A stretch of 6,459 bases of DNA from JBFXEO01 sp050180015. Its GTDB lineage: Bacteria > Bacteroidota > Bacteroidia > Bacteroidales > Tenuifilaceae. Under the pieces are notes generated by a model. That model was not told the DNA's origin. It searched no databases and was given only the letters and a program-made list of their open reading frames with translations. This document shows, in pieces, positions 1 through 6,422 of this stretch; position 1 is the stretch's first letter, and each line of letters opens with the position of its first letter. The DNA lies in NCBI GenBank assembly GCA_050180015.1, contig JBFXEO010000169.1:1-6459 (forward strand), in the 5' to 3' direction. The position numbers and the translations under genes were made by a program.

Positions 1-1791
1 AGTTATGGAAGTAATTCGTTCGTCTTTTGCCAATACATTGTAGAGGCTGTCGGCAACCGTCCGGGTTTCTTCTACCGGAGTGCCGGTCGGCAGGTATATC
101 TCAACGGCAAACTGATCACGGTCTGCATAAGGAAACATACGCGAGTCAAAGCTGAAAAACACCACAAAAGAGATGATAACGATAATGACCGTTGTAGTTA
201 TGGTTGTATATGGATTTCGGAAAGTCCAGTCTAAGGCAGAGTTATAGGCGCGCTGCACCATTTTGTTCAGATTGAATTTTTTGTCGCCTGTGTCAGCCTT
301 TTTCTTTATCAGCCAATATTCCAGAATGGGGATGTAGAGCATTGCCAGGATGAAAGAGACAAACAGCGCAATACCAAATGTCCACGGGAAATGAAGGACA
401 AAATCATGCCATATCCCTGTAAGGATAACCAACAGGGGAAAAAAGACGATACAGATAGCGAATGTCGCCAGGAAAATAGCCCCGCTGTAACTTTGGGCGC
501 TCAATGCCGCCGCCCGCCAGCGCGACATTCCTTTTTCGATATATTCCAGGTAACCGTCGATAACAACCACCGAGTTGTCCACAACCATCCCCAGCACGAT
601 GATAAGTACTGCCAGCGTAACCGTATTGAGCGGTATCTTGAACAAATACATCATTCCCAGTGATATAAAAATAGTGATAGGAATGGTGGTAGAAGCTATT
701 ACTGCCGTTCTGAACGGGAAAAGAATCATCATTACCAAAATGACGATGATAATTGCTGTAACTAAATCGCGAAGAAAAGAGGTTATCGAGTTGTTCACGA
801 CTTTGGGCTGGTCGGCAATACGTTCCACGGTTACATCATCAGGGATAAGGGTGTAAAATTCTTTCAGAATTTTATCCACATCTTTACCGTATTTTACGAT
901 ATTGAACCCTTCCCTCATCTCCATAGAAAGTATAATCGCCCTTTTCCCGTTGTTTTGGGTATAACTTTTAGGGGTTTCGTACTCTTTTTTGATAGTGGCG
1001 ACATCTTTGAGCCTGACAATATTACCCAACGGGTCGGAGTAGATAATTTGCTCTGCCACCTCTTTTTCGGTATCATATACGGGCGCAAGATATACAGGTA
1101 TATTCACATCCCCGGTTTCCATCATCCCCGAAGATGTGGTAAGCCCCTGCGAAAACAGGGTGGTTGCCATCAGCTTGTAATTAATGCCGTAAACAGCCAG
1201 CTTGTCCCTGTCGAGGTAAACGCTTATCTGCTCTTTTTGTGTGCCATATTTACGGAGGTTGGACGCTGATTTCAGCCTGCGTAATTTATCTTCCAGAATT
1301 TCGGCATAGTCTTCCAGTTCGCGGTACGAACGGGTATCCGATTCCAGAGCAATCAACAGGGCAGAGGTATCCCCGAAATCGTCGTTGGCTATGACAGCCA
1401 AAACACCCGAGGGCAACTGTGATTTAAATAGTGATAGCCCGTGCTTGATTTTTGACCATACCTCGTCTTTGTTATATACATTATCCTCCAGCTCTACCAT
1501 TACGTACACAACCCCATCACGGGACATGGAGTAGGTTTTTTCCCGCTTTACCTCCTTATAGGTAAAAAGAAACCTTTCCAGCGGTTTTGTAAGTTGTTCT
1601 TCTACCTGGGCGGAAGTTGCCCCGGGATAAACGCCAACCACCATCCCCTGCCGTATGGTAAACTCGGGAAATTCCTGTTTGGGCATGTCCAATAAAGCAT
1701 AAACACCCAAAATCATCAGTGCCCCCACGAAGAAGAACATGATCTTGTGGTGGCGCATGGCCAGTTCTATCAACCCCTTTTTCCTACTCAT
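1..1791 (-). CDS. RND-family efflux pump, inner-membrane permease (N-terminal 597 residues; cut by window edge)
   Basis: This is a proton-driven RND exporter of the AcrB-like hydrophobe/amphiphile type, which moves drugs or other amphiphiles out through a tripartite envelope complex. The minus-strand frame is open from the ATG at 1791 to base 1 with no stop, giving 597 codons; full-length relatives have about 1000-1050. It begins MSRKKGLIELAMRHHKIMFF. TM1 is at about residues 17-34, followed by a periplasmic porter section with the typical PGATSAQVEEQLTKPLE stretch. TM2 is at about 340-358, TM3 at 364-383, TM4 at 390-412, then TM5 and TM6 up to about 495. TM7 lies at about 528-548, and the second porter half starts with VEIYLPTGTPVEETRTVADS near residue 563. 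TM4 carries GMVVDNSVVVID: Asp405 matches AcrB Asp407, while Asn406 stands where AcrB has Asp408. The start codon overlaps the stop of the fusion-protein gene (ATGA), which implies translational coupling. The family call is firm. The substrate cannot be told from sequence. Confidence 0.95.
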   Translation of the reverse strand, partial: MSRKKGLIELAMRHHKIMFFFVGALMILGVYALLDMPKQEFPEFTIRQGMVVGVYPGATSAQVEEQLTKPLERFLFTYKEVKREKTYSMSRDGVVYVMVELEDNVYNKDEVWSKIKHGLSLFKSQLPSGVLAVIANDDFGDTSALLIALESDTRSYRELEDYAEILEDKLRRLKSASNLRKYGTQKEQISVYLDRDKLAVYGINYKLMATTLFSQGLTTSSGMMETGDVNIPVYLAPVYDTEKEVAEQIIYSDPLGNIVRLKDVATIKKEYETPKSYTQNNGKRAIILSMEMREGFNIVKYGKDVDKILKEFYTLIPDDVTVERIADQPKVVNNSITSFLRDLVTAIIIVILVMMILFPFRTAVIASTTIPITIFISLGMMYLFKIPLNTVTLAVLIIVLGMVVDNSVVVIDGYLEYIEKGMSRWRAAALSAQSYSGAIFLATFAICIVFFPLLVILTGIWHDFVLHFPWTFGIALFVSFILAMLYIPILEYWLIKKKADTGDKKFNLNKMVQRAYNSALDWTFRNPYTTITTTVIIVIISFVVFFSFDSRMFPYADRDQFAVEIYLPTGTPVEETRTVADSLYNVLAKDERITSIT

Positions 1792-2816
1792 AGTACGTTT
1801 ACTTTTATTCCGTTAGAAACTTTTTGATACCCTTCCGATATAATTTCATCGCCAACGGAAAGGCCTGTTATAATCTCAACCCCTCCATATTTCTGTTTTC
1901 CCGTTTTAATAACCTGTTTTTGGGTGTATCCATCGATAACTTTCCATACAAAGGTGTTCCCGTTACCGTCTTTCAGGATACATTGATTGGGTACCACGAT
2001 GGTATTTTCATTCGCGCTGTCGTTGATGAAAACATTACAAACCATACCCGGAAGCAGGGTATTATCGGAATTACTGACAGCTATCCGGGTAGCATAAGTG
2101 TGTGATATCCGGTCGGCAGTAATACCTTTTTCGCTTACTGTGCCCGGAAGCAACCCGCTACTTGCCGCAGTTACACGGATGGAAGCAAGCTGCCCGGTAT
2201 GAATGGTATTGATTTCTTTTTCGGGAACGGAGATTTTCACTTTTACCTTATCTATCCGCAGTAGGGTTAATATTGCCTGGTTGGGGAGTACGTTTTCCCC
2301 GGCTTCTGCCATCCTGCGGCCTACTATTCCGCTAAACGGGGCTGTAAGGCGGCTGTCTTCTAGGCTTTTTTTGGCAATGGCCTCGGCAGATCGGGCTTTT
2401 TCAAGGTTTGTCTGCATTTCAATATACTGTATCTCCGGAAGGCTCTTTTTGTCATAAAGCAATTGTAGCCTTTTCATAGCGTCTTCCGCCTGGTTTAAGG
2501 TGGCCAAAGCCGCAGTATGCGCGTTGGTCAGACTGTACGCGTTCAGTTCGGCCAGTAAGTCGCCTTTTTTTACACGTTGCCCTTCCACAACATATATTTT
2601 ATCAATATTGCCCATAAGCGGGAAGCTGACTGACACGGATAAGTCTTCCTCAACAATGCCTATGTACTCTTTGCCTACCGCTTTTTTGTCAGTTCCTACC
2701 GTATAAATTCTGACAGAGATATTCGTCTTTTGTTGTTCCTGACCGCTGTCTTTTGGGGAACAGGCGCTGAGAAAAAATGCTAATCCAATGAATTGGAACA
2801 GAACTGTTTTTTTCAT
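1788..2816 (-). CDS. RND efflux periplasmic adaptor (membrane-fusion lipoprotein, HlyD/AcrA-like)
   Basis: The 342-residue adaptor would bridge the RND pump to an outer-membrane channel. It starts with a lipoprotein signal peptide: MKKTV, then a hydrophobic stretch, then the lipobox L16-S17-A18-C19, so Cys19 is the likely lipidated first residue. The two halves of the lipoyl/barrel-sandwich domain are at about 62-92 (motif VEGQRVKKGDLLAELN) and 152-188 (LTAPFSGIVG, then GENVLPNQAILTL). Between them, residues 94-152 form a short Ala/Leu/Glu-rich alpha-helical hairpin. A beta-barrel follows at about 190-266 (PGMVCNVFI at its end) and a membrane-proximal domain to the C-terminus (VPNQCILKDG, GLSVGDEIISEG). 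Length and domain order are normal for the family. The ATG at 2816 precedes the signal peptide directly. The gene lies 69 bp after the tetR stop with no promoter-like or terminator-like sequence that I could see between them, and it overlaps the pump gene by 4 bp, so one transcript is likely. Confidence 0.95.
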   Translation of the reverse strand: MKKTVLFQFIGLAFFLSACSPKDSGQEQQKTNISVRIYTVGTDKKAVGKEYIGIVEEDLSVSVSFPLMGNIDKIYVVEGQRVKKGDLLAELNAYSLTNAHTAALATLNQAEDAMKRLQLLYDKKSLPEIQYIEMQTNLEKARSAEAIAKKSLEDSRLTAPFSGIVGRRMAEAGENVLPNQAILTLLRIDKVKVKISVPEKEINTIHTGQLASIRVTAASSGLLPGTVSEKGITADRISHTYATRIAVSNSDNTLLPGMVCNVFINDSANENTIVVPNQCILKDGNGNTFVWKVIDGYTQKQVIKTGKQKYGGVEIITGLSVGDEIISEGYQKVSNGIKVNVL

Positions 2817-2885
2817 TTTCTAGTTTATTATGATGAGTATTTGTGATATGCTACTTGTTGTGCTAAATGTGTGTTTTGGTCGGTT

Positions 2886-3470
2886 TTAATCGAATATCTT
2901 AGGGGCAATTAAGCCAATAGCCTTGCTTAACTTTTCTTCATCTAAAAACCCGTCCTTCTCCACAGAGTACAATACAATTCCCCAAAAAGCCGCGAGAAAC
3001 ATTTCTGCAGCCTTCGGAATATCTTCCCTTTTGATTCCCCTGAGTTCCTTTAAATCATAGCCGTCTTCCAGTATTCTGATGATATAATTTTGTTCAAAGT
3101 TTACCACACTTAGAAAGTGCCTGTGTGTGTATATTCTCGTCCTATACCCTTCTTTGATAATGAAGTAAAGATTTTTCTTATTTATTGCTTCTCTGTGAAA
3201 TTCGCATACATAAGTTTTAATCTTATCTAACGTATTTTTATGCTCATCGACTCTGCTTTTTACATGCTTTCTAAGGTTAAGCAGCTCCATCTCAACAACC
3301 GCATCAAAAACTTCCGGTTTACTCTTAAAATAGTGATAAAGTGTACTTTTTGCCTTGCCGCAGGTTGCAGCAATTTCGTCCATAGTTGTTTTTTTAAACC
3401 CATATTGTTGAAACAGCTCCTGTGCTCCAATCAAAATGCCTTGCCTTACTATGTCGTCTTTACTTGCCAC
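2886..3470 (-). CDS. TetR/AcrR-family transcriptional regulator, head of the efflux operon
   Basis: This 194-residue DNA-binding repressor-type protein has the usual TetR length. The N-terminal helix-turn-helix domain covers about residues 8-52, with the hallmark run TTMDEIAATCGKAKSTLYHY followed by FKSKPEVFDAV. The remaining two thirds are helical and divergent, as expected for a ligand-binding and dimerisation domain. The start is GTG at 3470: an in-frame TAG lies 12 bases upstream, no ATG lies between, and the first downstream ATG (Met30) falls inside the helix-turn-helix. The gene comes first in the operon that encodes the adaptor and the RND pump. From family knowledge, the likely job is to repress its own promoter and hence the pump until an inducer binds; that role is inferred. 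A 7-5-7 inverted repeat ends 11 bp upstream of the start codon and is a candidate binding site. The effector is unknown. Confidence 0.93.
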   Translation of the reverse strand: MASKDDIVRQGILIGAQELFQQYGFKKTTMDEIAATCGKAKSTLYHYFKSKPEVFDAVVEMELLNLRKHVKSRVDEHKNTLDKIKTYVCEFHREAINKKNLYFIIKEGYRTRIYTHRHFLSVVNFEQNYIIRILEDGYDLKELRGIKREDIPKAAEMFLAAFWGIVLYSVEKDGFLDEEKLSKAIGLIAPKIFD

Positions 3471-3481
3471 AATATTTTTCG

Positions 3482-3500
3482 ACTAAAATAGTTTTTTAGT
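3482..3500. promoter_or_regulatory. Candidate TetR operator (7-5-7 inverted repeat)
   Basis: ACTAAAA at 3482-3488 and TTTTAGT at 3494-3500 are perfect inverted repeats around a 5-bp centre, giving a 19-bp site. It lies between the predicted tetR promoter and the tetR start codon, where an autoregulating TetR protein would block transcription. The position and size fit TetR operators, but the sequence is AT-rich and such a palindrome can arise by chance. Use as an operator is inferred. Confidence 0.35.
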
Positions 3501-3531
3501 AGTATAATGAAATAAAACACCCCTCCCCAAT

Positions 3532-3617
3532 ATTTTAAGCGGCAAAATTATGGTACATCAATCCTCCAGTCAAGTTCTATTATCAGGAATAAACGTTCTA
3601 AAAGTCGAATTTTAAGC
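3532..3617. repeat. Pair of 9-bp direct repeats in the tetR/araC control region
   Basis: ATTTTAAGC occurs at 3532-3540 and again at 3609-3617, with starts 77 bp apart. The first copy covers the predicted tetR transcription start and the second lies about 58 bp upstream of the araC start codon. AraC-family proteins often bind direct repeats, so these may be binding sites for the neighbouring AraC protein. In AT-rich DNA the match could also be chance. Confidence 0.25.
3543..3574 (-). promoter_or_regulatory. Candidate Bacteroidota-type promoter for tetR and the efflux operon
   Basis: Read on the minus strand, TAATTTTG at 3550-3543 is an exact match to the Bacteroidota -7 box TAnnTTTG. CTTG at 3574-3571, 20 bp further upstream, is a three-of-four match to the -33 box TTTG at normal spacing. 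Transcription would start near 3536 and leave a leader of about 65 bases that contains the candidate operator. The two boxes are seen in the sequence; promoter activity is inferred. Confidence 0.42.
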
Positions 3618-3648
3618 AAAAACAACGATTCATGAAGCGCATATTAAG

Positions 3649-3656
3649 TATTTTTG
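3649..3656 (+). promoter_or_regulatory. Candidate -7 box of the araC-family gene
   Basis: TATTTTTG is an exact match to TAnnTTTG. I see no good TTTG box 19-21 bp upstream, so this would be a weak promoter or one that needs an activator. It predicts a transcription start near 3663 and a very short leader before the ATG at 3675. It also argues against the upstream in-frame TTG at 3654 as a start codon, because that codon lies inside the box. Confidence 0.38.
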
Positions 3657-3674
3657 TGGAAAATATCGCAGACA

Positions 3675-4559
3675 ATGGAAGAGAGACCGCTATTTAGTAT
3701 TTCCATAAAAGAGTTGCTCCAACGTAAAATCGGGGAGGGCATGGAAAACGATATTATTGCCAGTTCCCAACTGACAGAGTATATTGATTTATTGGGTTTT
3801 CCTTTGCGTATAGATGCCCTGGTATTTTGTGTATGCACCAAAGGGAGTGTTGGCGTAACGATAAACTTGACTGAATGGAATATAACGCTGAACACCTACG
3901 TGATAAGCCTGCCTGAAAATATTATCGGGTTAAATAGTATAAGCGATGATTTCGAAGGGTATGTTATTTTTTTCTCAATGGACTATTTGAGAAAAATCAG
4001 TATAGACCTGAAAGATGTTTTACCGTATTATGCGTATGTGCTCAGCCATCCTTGTTTTAACGTTGCCCCGCTTAATGTAAAAAAGGTTACGCTATTCTAT
4101 GATTTAATATATTCCTCGTTAAAAGATGAGGCCAGCACGCGAAAAAAAGACATAATAAAGGGGCTTGTTACGTCTATAATATTCAAAATATCCGAAGATT
4201 TGGATGAGTTTGGATTAAAAACCATTTCCGTAAAAACCAAGAGCAAAGAATACTACTTTATAAAGTTTATGGATTTATTGCTGCAAAATTTCAGGGAACA
4301 TCATAATGTCGAATTTTATTCTGATAAGATGGCGCTTACGCCTAAGTACCTGTCGTCTTTAATGAAGGAAATCAGCGGGGTGTCTGCCTCGCGGTGGATT
4401 AACGACTCTATTGTTGTAGAGGCAAAAACACTGTTGAAATCTTCGGGTATGAACATTAAGCAGATAGCCGATTACCTGTACTTTCCAAACCCGTCGTTTT
4501 TCAGTAAATATTTTAAACAACACACGGGATTAACGCCAAGGGAATACAGGAGTAGGTAA
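3675..4559 (+). CDS. AraC-family transcriptional regulator
   Basis: This 294-residue regulator has the usual length for the family. Residues 1 to about 175 form a divergent N-terminal domain that probably senses a ligand. Residues about 195-294 form the conserved AraC/XylS DNA-binding domain with two helix-turn-helix units: the first near 213-235 (EFYSDKMALTPKYLSSLMKE), the second near 260-284 (NIKQIADYLYFPNPSFFSKY), closed by the signature GLTPREYRSR. The ATG at 3675 is preferred over the in-frame TTG at 3654, because the latter overlaps a promoter-like box and would add only seven residues. The gene is transcribed away from the tetR-adaptor-RND operon across a 204-bp shared region. In Bacteroidota, AraC genes beside RND operons often control them; a role here as activator of the pump is inferred. 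No partner gene follows it. An IS3 relic lies 52 bp past its stop in convergent orientation. Confidence 0.93.
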   Translation: MEERPLFSISIKELLQRKIGEGMENDIIASSQLTEYIDLLGFPLRIDALVFCVCTKGSVGVTINLTEWNITLNTYVISLPENIIGLNSISDDFEGYVIFFSMDYLRKISIDLKDVLPYYAYVLSHPCFNVAPLNVKKVTLFYDLIYSSLKDEASTRKKDIIKGLVTSIIFKISEDLDEFGLKTISVKTKSKEYYFIKFMDLLLQNFREHHNVEFYSDKMALTPKYLSSLMKEISGVSASRWINDSIVVEAKTLLKSSGMNIKQIADYLYFPNPSFFSKYFKQHTGLTPREYRSR

Positions 4560-4571
4560 GGACAACAAACC

Positions 4572-5331
4572 TGTCTTATCCTAAAATATGGCTACCGGTT
4601 AAACATAATTATTACGCTATACTTTTAAAGACCATATCTGGCGTTTTGTACCCTAAAGGTAGCTGTAATCAACATCAATGGCATTTTTTGCTGCACCCCT
4701 TACATGCTCTGTGCTATAGAAGCGCTGGTCAAGGTAAAATTCACCTTTCAATATCCCATTAACCCGCTCGGCACTGGCGTTCTCATAGCAATGGTTTTCC
4801 TCTGTCATGCGCATATCAATACCTCGTTTTTTAAGTTCGTCCAGGTGCCGGTTGCCGCCGTACTGGATGCCCCGATCGGAGCGGTGCACCAACCCGGCCG
4901 CAGGGCGGGCTGGTCGCAGCGTTATCCTGGGGGCCCGCAAACAGCCCGCCAGCTGCAGCGGATCGCCGATGTCATACCCTACAATCTAGCGGGAGAGCAT
5001 ATCGGTAATGAGCGCCAGATAGCAAAAGCCATTAATTGTTCGAATATAGGTTATATCCGATACCCAAACCTGGTTAGGAGCGTTTACTTCCATGTCTTTG
5101 ACAAGATTTTATACCTATGAAAACGGTGGTAGGAATTCGTCGTTTTGCACGATTCCTTTTTGCGCTTTACAGGCATGCCATGCTTACGAAGGATATCGTT
5201 CAGTTTATCCCGACACCTACCTTTAACCCGGACAGATCAATGGTCTGCTTTAGGGCTTTGTGCAGCTTCACGGTTCCTACACGGGGTTTCTCAACCCCGT
5301 CGTACGATACCATCATTTTTATACATTTCTG
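4572..5331 (-). mobile_element. IS3-family insertion sequence relic, 5'-truncated
   Basis: The minus strand carries the decayed orfB transposase of an IS3-family element. After its stop at 4612, about 40 bp of non-coding sequence leads to TGTCTTATCC at 4572 on the plus strand. That has the 5'-TG terminus expected of IS3 ends and could be the 3' end of the element. I found no matching inverted repeat and no orfA reading frame upstream of 5331, so the left part of the IS appears to be lost. The boundary at 4572 is a guess; the identity of the body is firm. GC content is uneven: by hand count about 73% in 4841-4960, against about 43-48% in the 120-base stretches on either side. Confidence 0.75.
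4612..5331 (-). pseudogene. IS3-family transposase OrfB (rve integrase core), broken by frameshifts and stops
   Basis: Four pieces in changing frames join into one transposase. Piece 1 (5331 to about 5210) reads VEKPRVGTVKLHKAL...LSGLKVG and then drifts into a TGA at 5202. Piece 2 (about 5212 to 5107) reads RDKLNDILRKHGMPV...YHRFHRYK. Piece 3 (about 5118 to 4656) reads NLVKDMEVNAPNQVWVSDIT and on to ENASAERVNGILKGEFYLDQ. Piece 4 (4657 to 4612) reads LGYKTPDMVFKSIA and stops at TAA. The switch from piece 2 to 3 fits loss of one A in an A-run (RYKNLVKD expected). Piece 3 has an in-frame TAG at 4988-4986 after LITDMLSR, and another TAG sits at 5334-5332 just ahead of piece 1. The catalytic triad is still present: Asp at 5055-5057 (VSDIT), Asp at 4875-4877 (HRSDRG) and Glu at 4767-4769 (SAERVNG). 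The second Asp and Glu are separated by 35 residues, the DD(35)E spacing of the family. It cannot make an active protein without repair. Confidence 0.9.
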
Positions 5332-5649
5332 CTACGTGCTGTGTAGCCGTTTTTTAGGACGAGTCAAAATTACCGCCAACGGGTGCTGGTATGAAATGTT
5401 GGAAATTTCGGAGTTGTAAACCTATCAACTGACAAGAACCTTGTTAGCGAGTGGCTAACTTGGCAAACTGATTAAATACCAATATTTTATGATCGTGTGT
5501 TGGGCACAGCTGATTTTCATCGTATTTAATTTCTTTTCAATTCCAAGATACCTAAAAATAAACGAATAAATAAAAGCATCAGTTTTTTTAAAGGCATCAC
5601 TTCCACTATTACCAGATTTTTCTTGATAATAAAGTATATAAGGTATTTA
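5332..5649. other. AT-rich stretch between two IS relics, no supportable gene
   Basis: No recognisable gene lies here. The first 80 bases or so may be decayed transposase or flanking DNA; I could not match them to the IS3 reading frame. From about 5460 to 5649 the DNA is strongly AT-rich. The longest feature is a minus-strand open frame of 63 codons (5646-5455) with an internal ATG but no recognisable domain and no start near its upstream end. It reaches almost to the IS5 insertion point, but a TAA borders it even when the IS is removed on paper. I do not call it a gene. Confidence 0.5.
5443..5459. repeat. Short inverted repeat (6-5-6)
   Basis: GTTAGC at 5443-5448 and GCTAAC at 5454-5459 are perfect inverted repeats around GAGTG. 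No T-run follows on the plus strand or A-run on the other side, so it is not a convincing terminator. It may be a small protein-binding site or chance. Confidence 0.25.
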
Positions 5650-5662
5650 TAGCCTGTTTAAA
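5650..5662 (+). repeat. Left terminal inverted repeat of the IS5-family element
   Basis: Bases 5651-5662 (AGCCTGTTTAAA) pair with the right end. The first base, T5650, differs from the G read at the outer base of the right end. The match continues imperfectly inward with a 2-base length difference in the A/T run. Confidence 0.82.
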
Positions 5663-5741
5663 TTTAGCTGCCTGGGGGTAAGGCTATCGATTGGCTAATC
5701 TGATTTTTCTGAGCTTGCACAAGCACCAATTCGAGCAAGCG

Positions 5742-6414
5742 ATGGTTAAATACCCGACCAGCCCAACCAATGGCCAGTGGCGATGTATAAAGAAAACGCC
5801 GAACGACAATCGGAGGCGCACCGTAAACCTGCGTGGAGTATGGGGTGCCGTGTCCTACCAGCAGAAGACGGGCTGCCAGTGGCGAGGGCTACCGCGGGAA
5901 TTCGGGCCGTGGCGCTCAGGGTGCCACTACTGGCGGGAATGGCTGATTAGCGGCGTATGGGGGCGAGTACGGGGAAAACTGCATGGGCGGGTGCGGGAGA
6001 AGCGCTTCCACGAGGCACCCCCCAGCCGGCGAAGAATGGCGAAGGGGGCGTTCCCGGTAAGGGGTATGACGGGCACAGGAGGGTAAACGGGCGGAGGCGG
6101 CATATCGTAGCGGATACGCTGGGAATCCAGATGTGCATCGTGGAGACAGCAGCGAATGGGCACGATGGCGTGGCGGCTGAACGGGTGAGCGGTTAGCAAG
6201 GCTGGCCCATGCCGAATTGGGGGTAGAATTTGAGGTGGTACCCCGTAGCGATGAGGCGAGCCTCAAGGTTATCACAACGCGTTGTTTTGTATTGCGTTAC
6301 GCATCGTGGTTGATGTGGTCAGGACGGCCCTGCAAGGATTATGAGATGAATACGGAATCAAGTGAGGCGTGGGTGCTCGTGGCCTCCATCGCTATGACGA
6401 TGAAAAATTTTTAA
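5742..6414 (+). pseudogene. IS5-family (DDE) transposase, split over three frames with catalytic regions deleted
   Basis: Three successive pieces in three different frames make up the relic. Piece 1 starts at ATG 5742 (MVKYPTSPTNGQWRCIKK) and contains the IS5 N-terminal signature KTGCQWRGLPREFGPW; it loses the family frame near 6030. Piece 2 (about 6030-6196) reads AKNGEGGVPGKGYDGHRRV and then RRRHIVADTLG, and stops at TAG 6194-6196. Piece 3 (6193-6414) reads LARLAHAELGVEFEVVPRSD and ends CKDYEMNTESSEAWV...MKNF. By comparison with the family, the segment holding the first catalytic Asp (VIDSQSVK-like) is missing at the first junction, and the segment holding the second Asp (D-G-Y/F-R-G-like) is missing at the second. 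The VVERTFAWL-like motif with the catalytic Glu is replaced by FVLRYASWL. The protein would be inactive in every case. The minus-strand frames over this region are shadows. Confidence 0.88.
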
Positions 6415-6422
6415 ACAGGCTC
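6410..6422 (-). repeat. Right terminal inverted repeat of the IS5-family element
   Basis: Read inward on the minus strand, the end is GAGCCTGTTTAAA. It is an exact 12-bp match to the left end after the first base. It includes the TAA stop codon of the transposase remnant, a compact layout that is common in IS5 relatives. TA follows at 6423-6424. Confidence 0.82.

Larger units (their letters stand above)
5650..6422 (+). mobile_element. IS5-family insertion sequence, 773 bp, complete ends but internally deleted
   Basis: The ends are inverted repeats. AGCCTGTTTAAA at 5651-5662 is matched exactly by TTTAAACAGGCT at 6410-6421. If the outermost base is included (T5650 against the complement of C6422, a mismatch), the element is flanked on both sides by TA (5648-5649 and 6423-6424), consistent with a 2-bp TA target duplication as reported for the IS427-type group of IS5. 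The transposase remnant fills most of the interior and its TAA stop (6412-6414) lies within the right repeat. The interior is GC-rich (about 66% by hand count in 5821-5940) against an AT-rich flank, a sign of origin from a higher-GC host. The element looks shorter than a full IS of this type because of deletions in the transposase. Removing it would restore a continuous AT-rich sequence. Confidence 0.83.

Noticed and set aside
391..1269. Plus-strand open frames of about 90-104 codons at 391-663, 575-856 and 955-1269
   Set aside because: They lie opposite the RND pump gene, which has a continuous, family-matching frame on the minus strand. Their translations show no domain.
1824..2706. Plus-strand open frames opposite the membrane-fusion protein gene
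   Set aside because: They are shadows of a clearly coding adaptor gene with full domain order.
3654..3674. TTG at 3654 as the start of the AraC-family gene
   Set aside because: It overlaps an exact TAnnTTTG promoter-like box and adds only seven residues ahead of a good ATG at 3675.
4559..4577. Possible terminator after araC: a 6-bp stem (AGGACA/TGTCTT) with a 7-base loop
   Set aside because: The stem is short, includes a G-U pair and is not followed by a T-run. It may simply overlap the IS3 end.
4704..5419. Plus-strand open frames of 138 and 100 codons over the IS3 region
   Set aside because: The minus strand here reads as an IS3 transposase with its catalytic triad; the plus-strand translations match nothing I recognise. 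The 5117-5419 frame includes some unassigned sequence but has no domain.
5916..6275. Minus-strand open frames of 63-119 codons over the IS5 element
   Set aside because: They arise from the GC-rich antisense of the transposase remnant and are rich in Pro, Arg and Ser with no domain.
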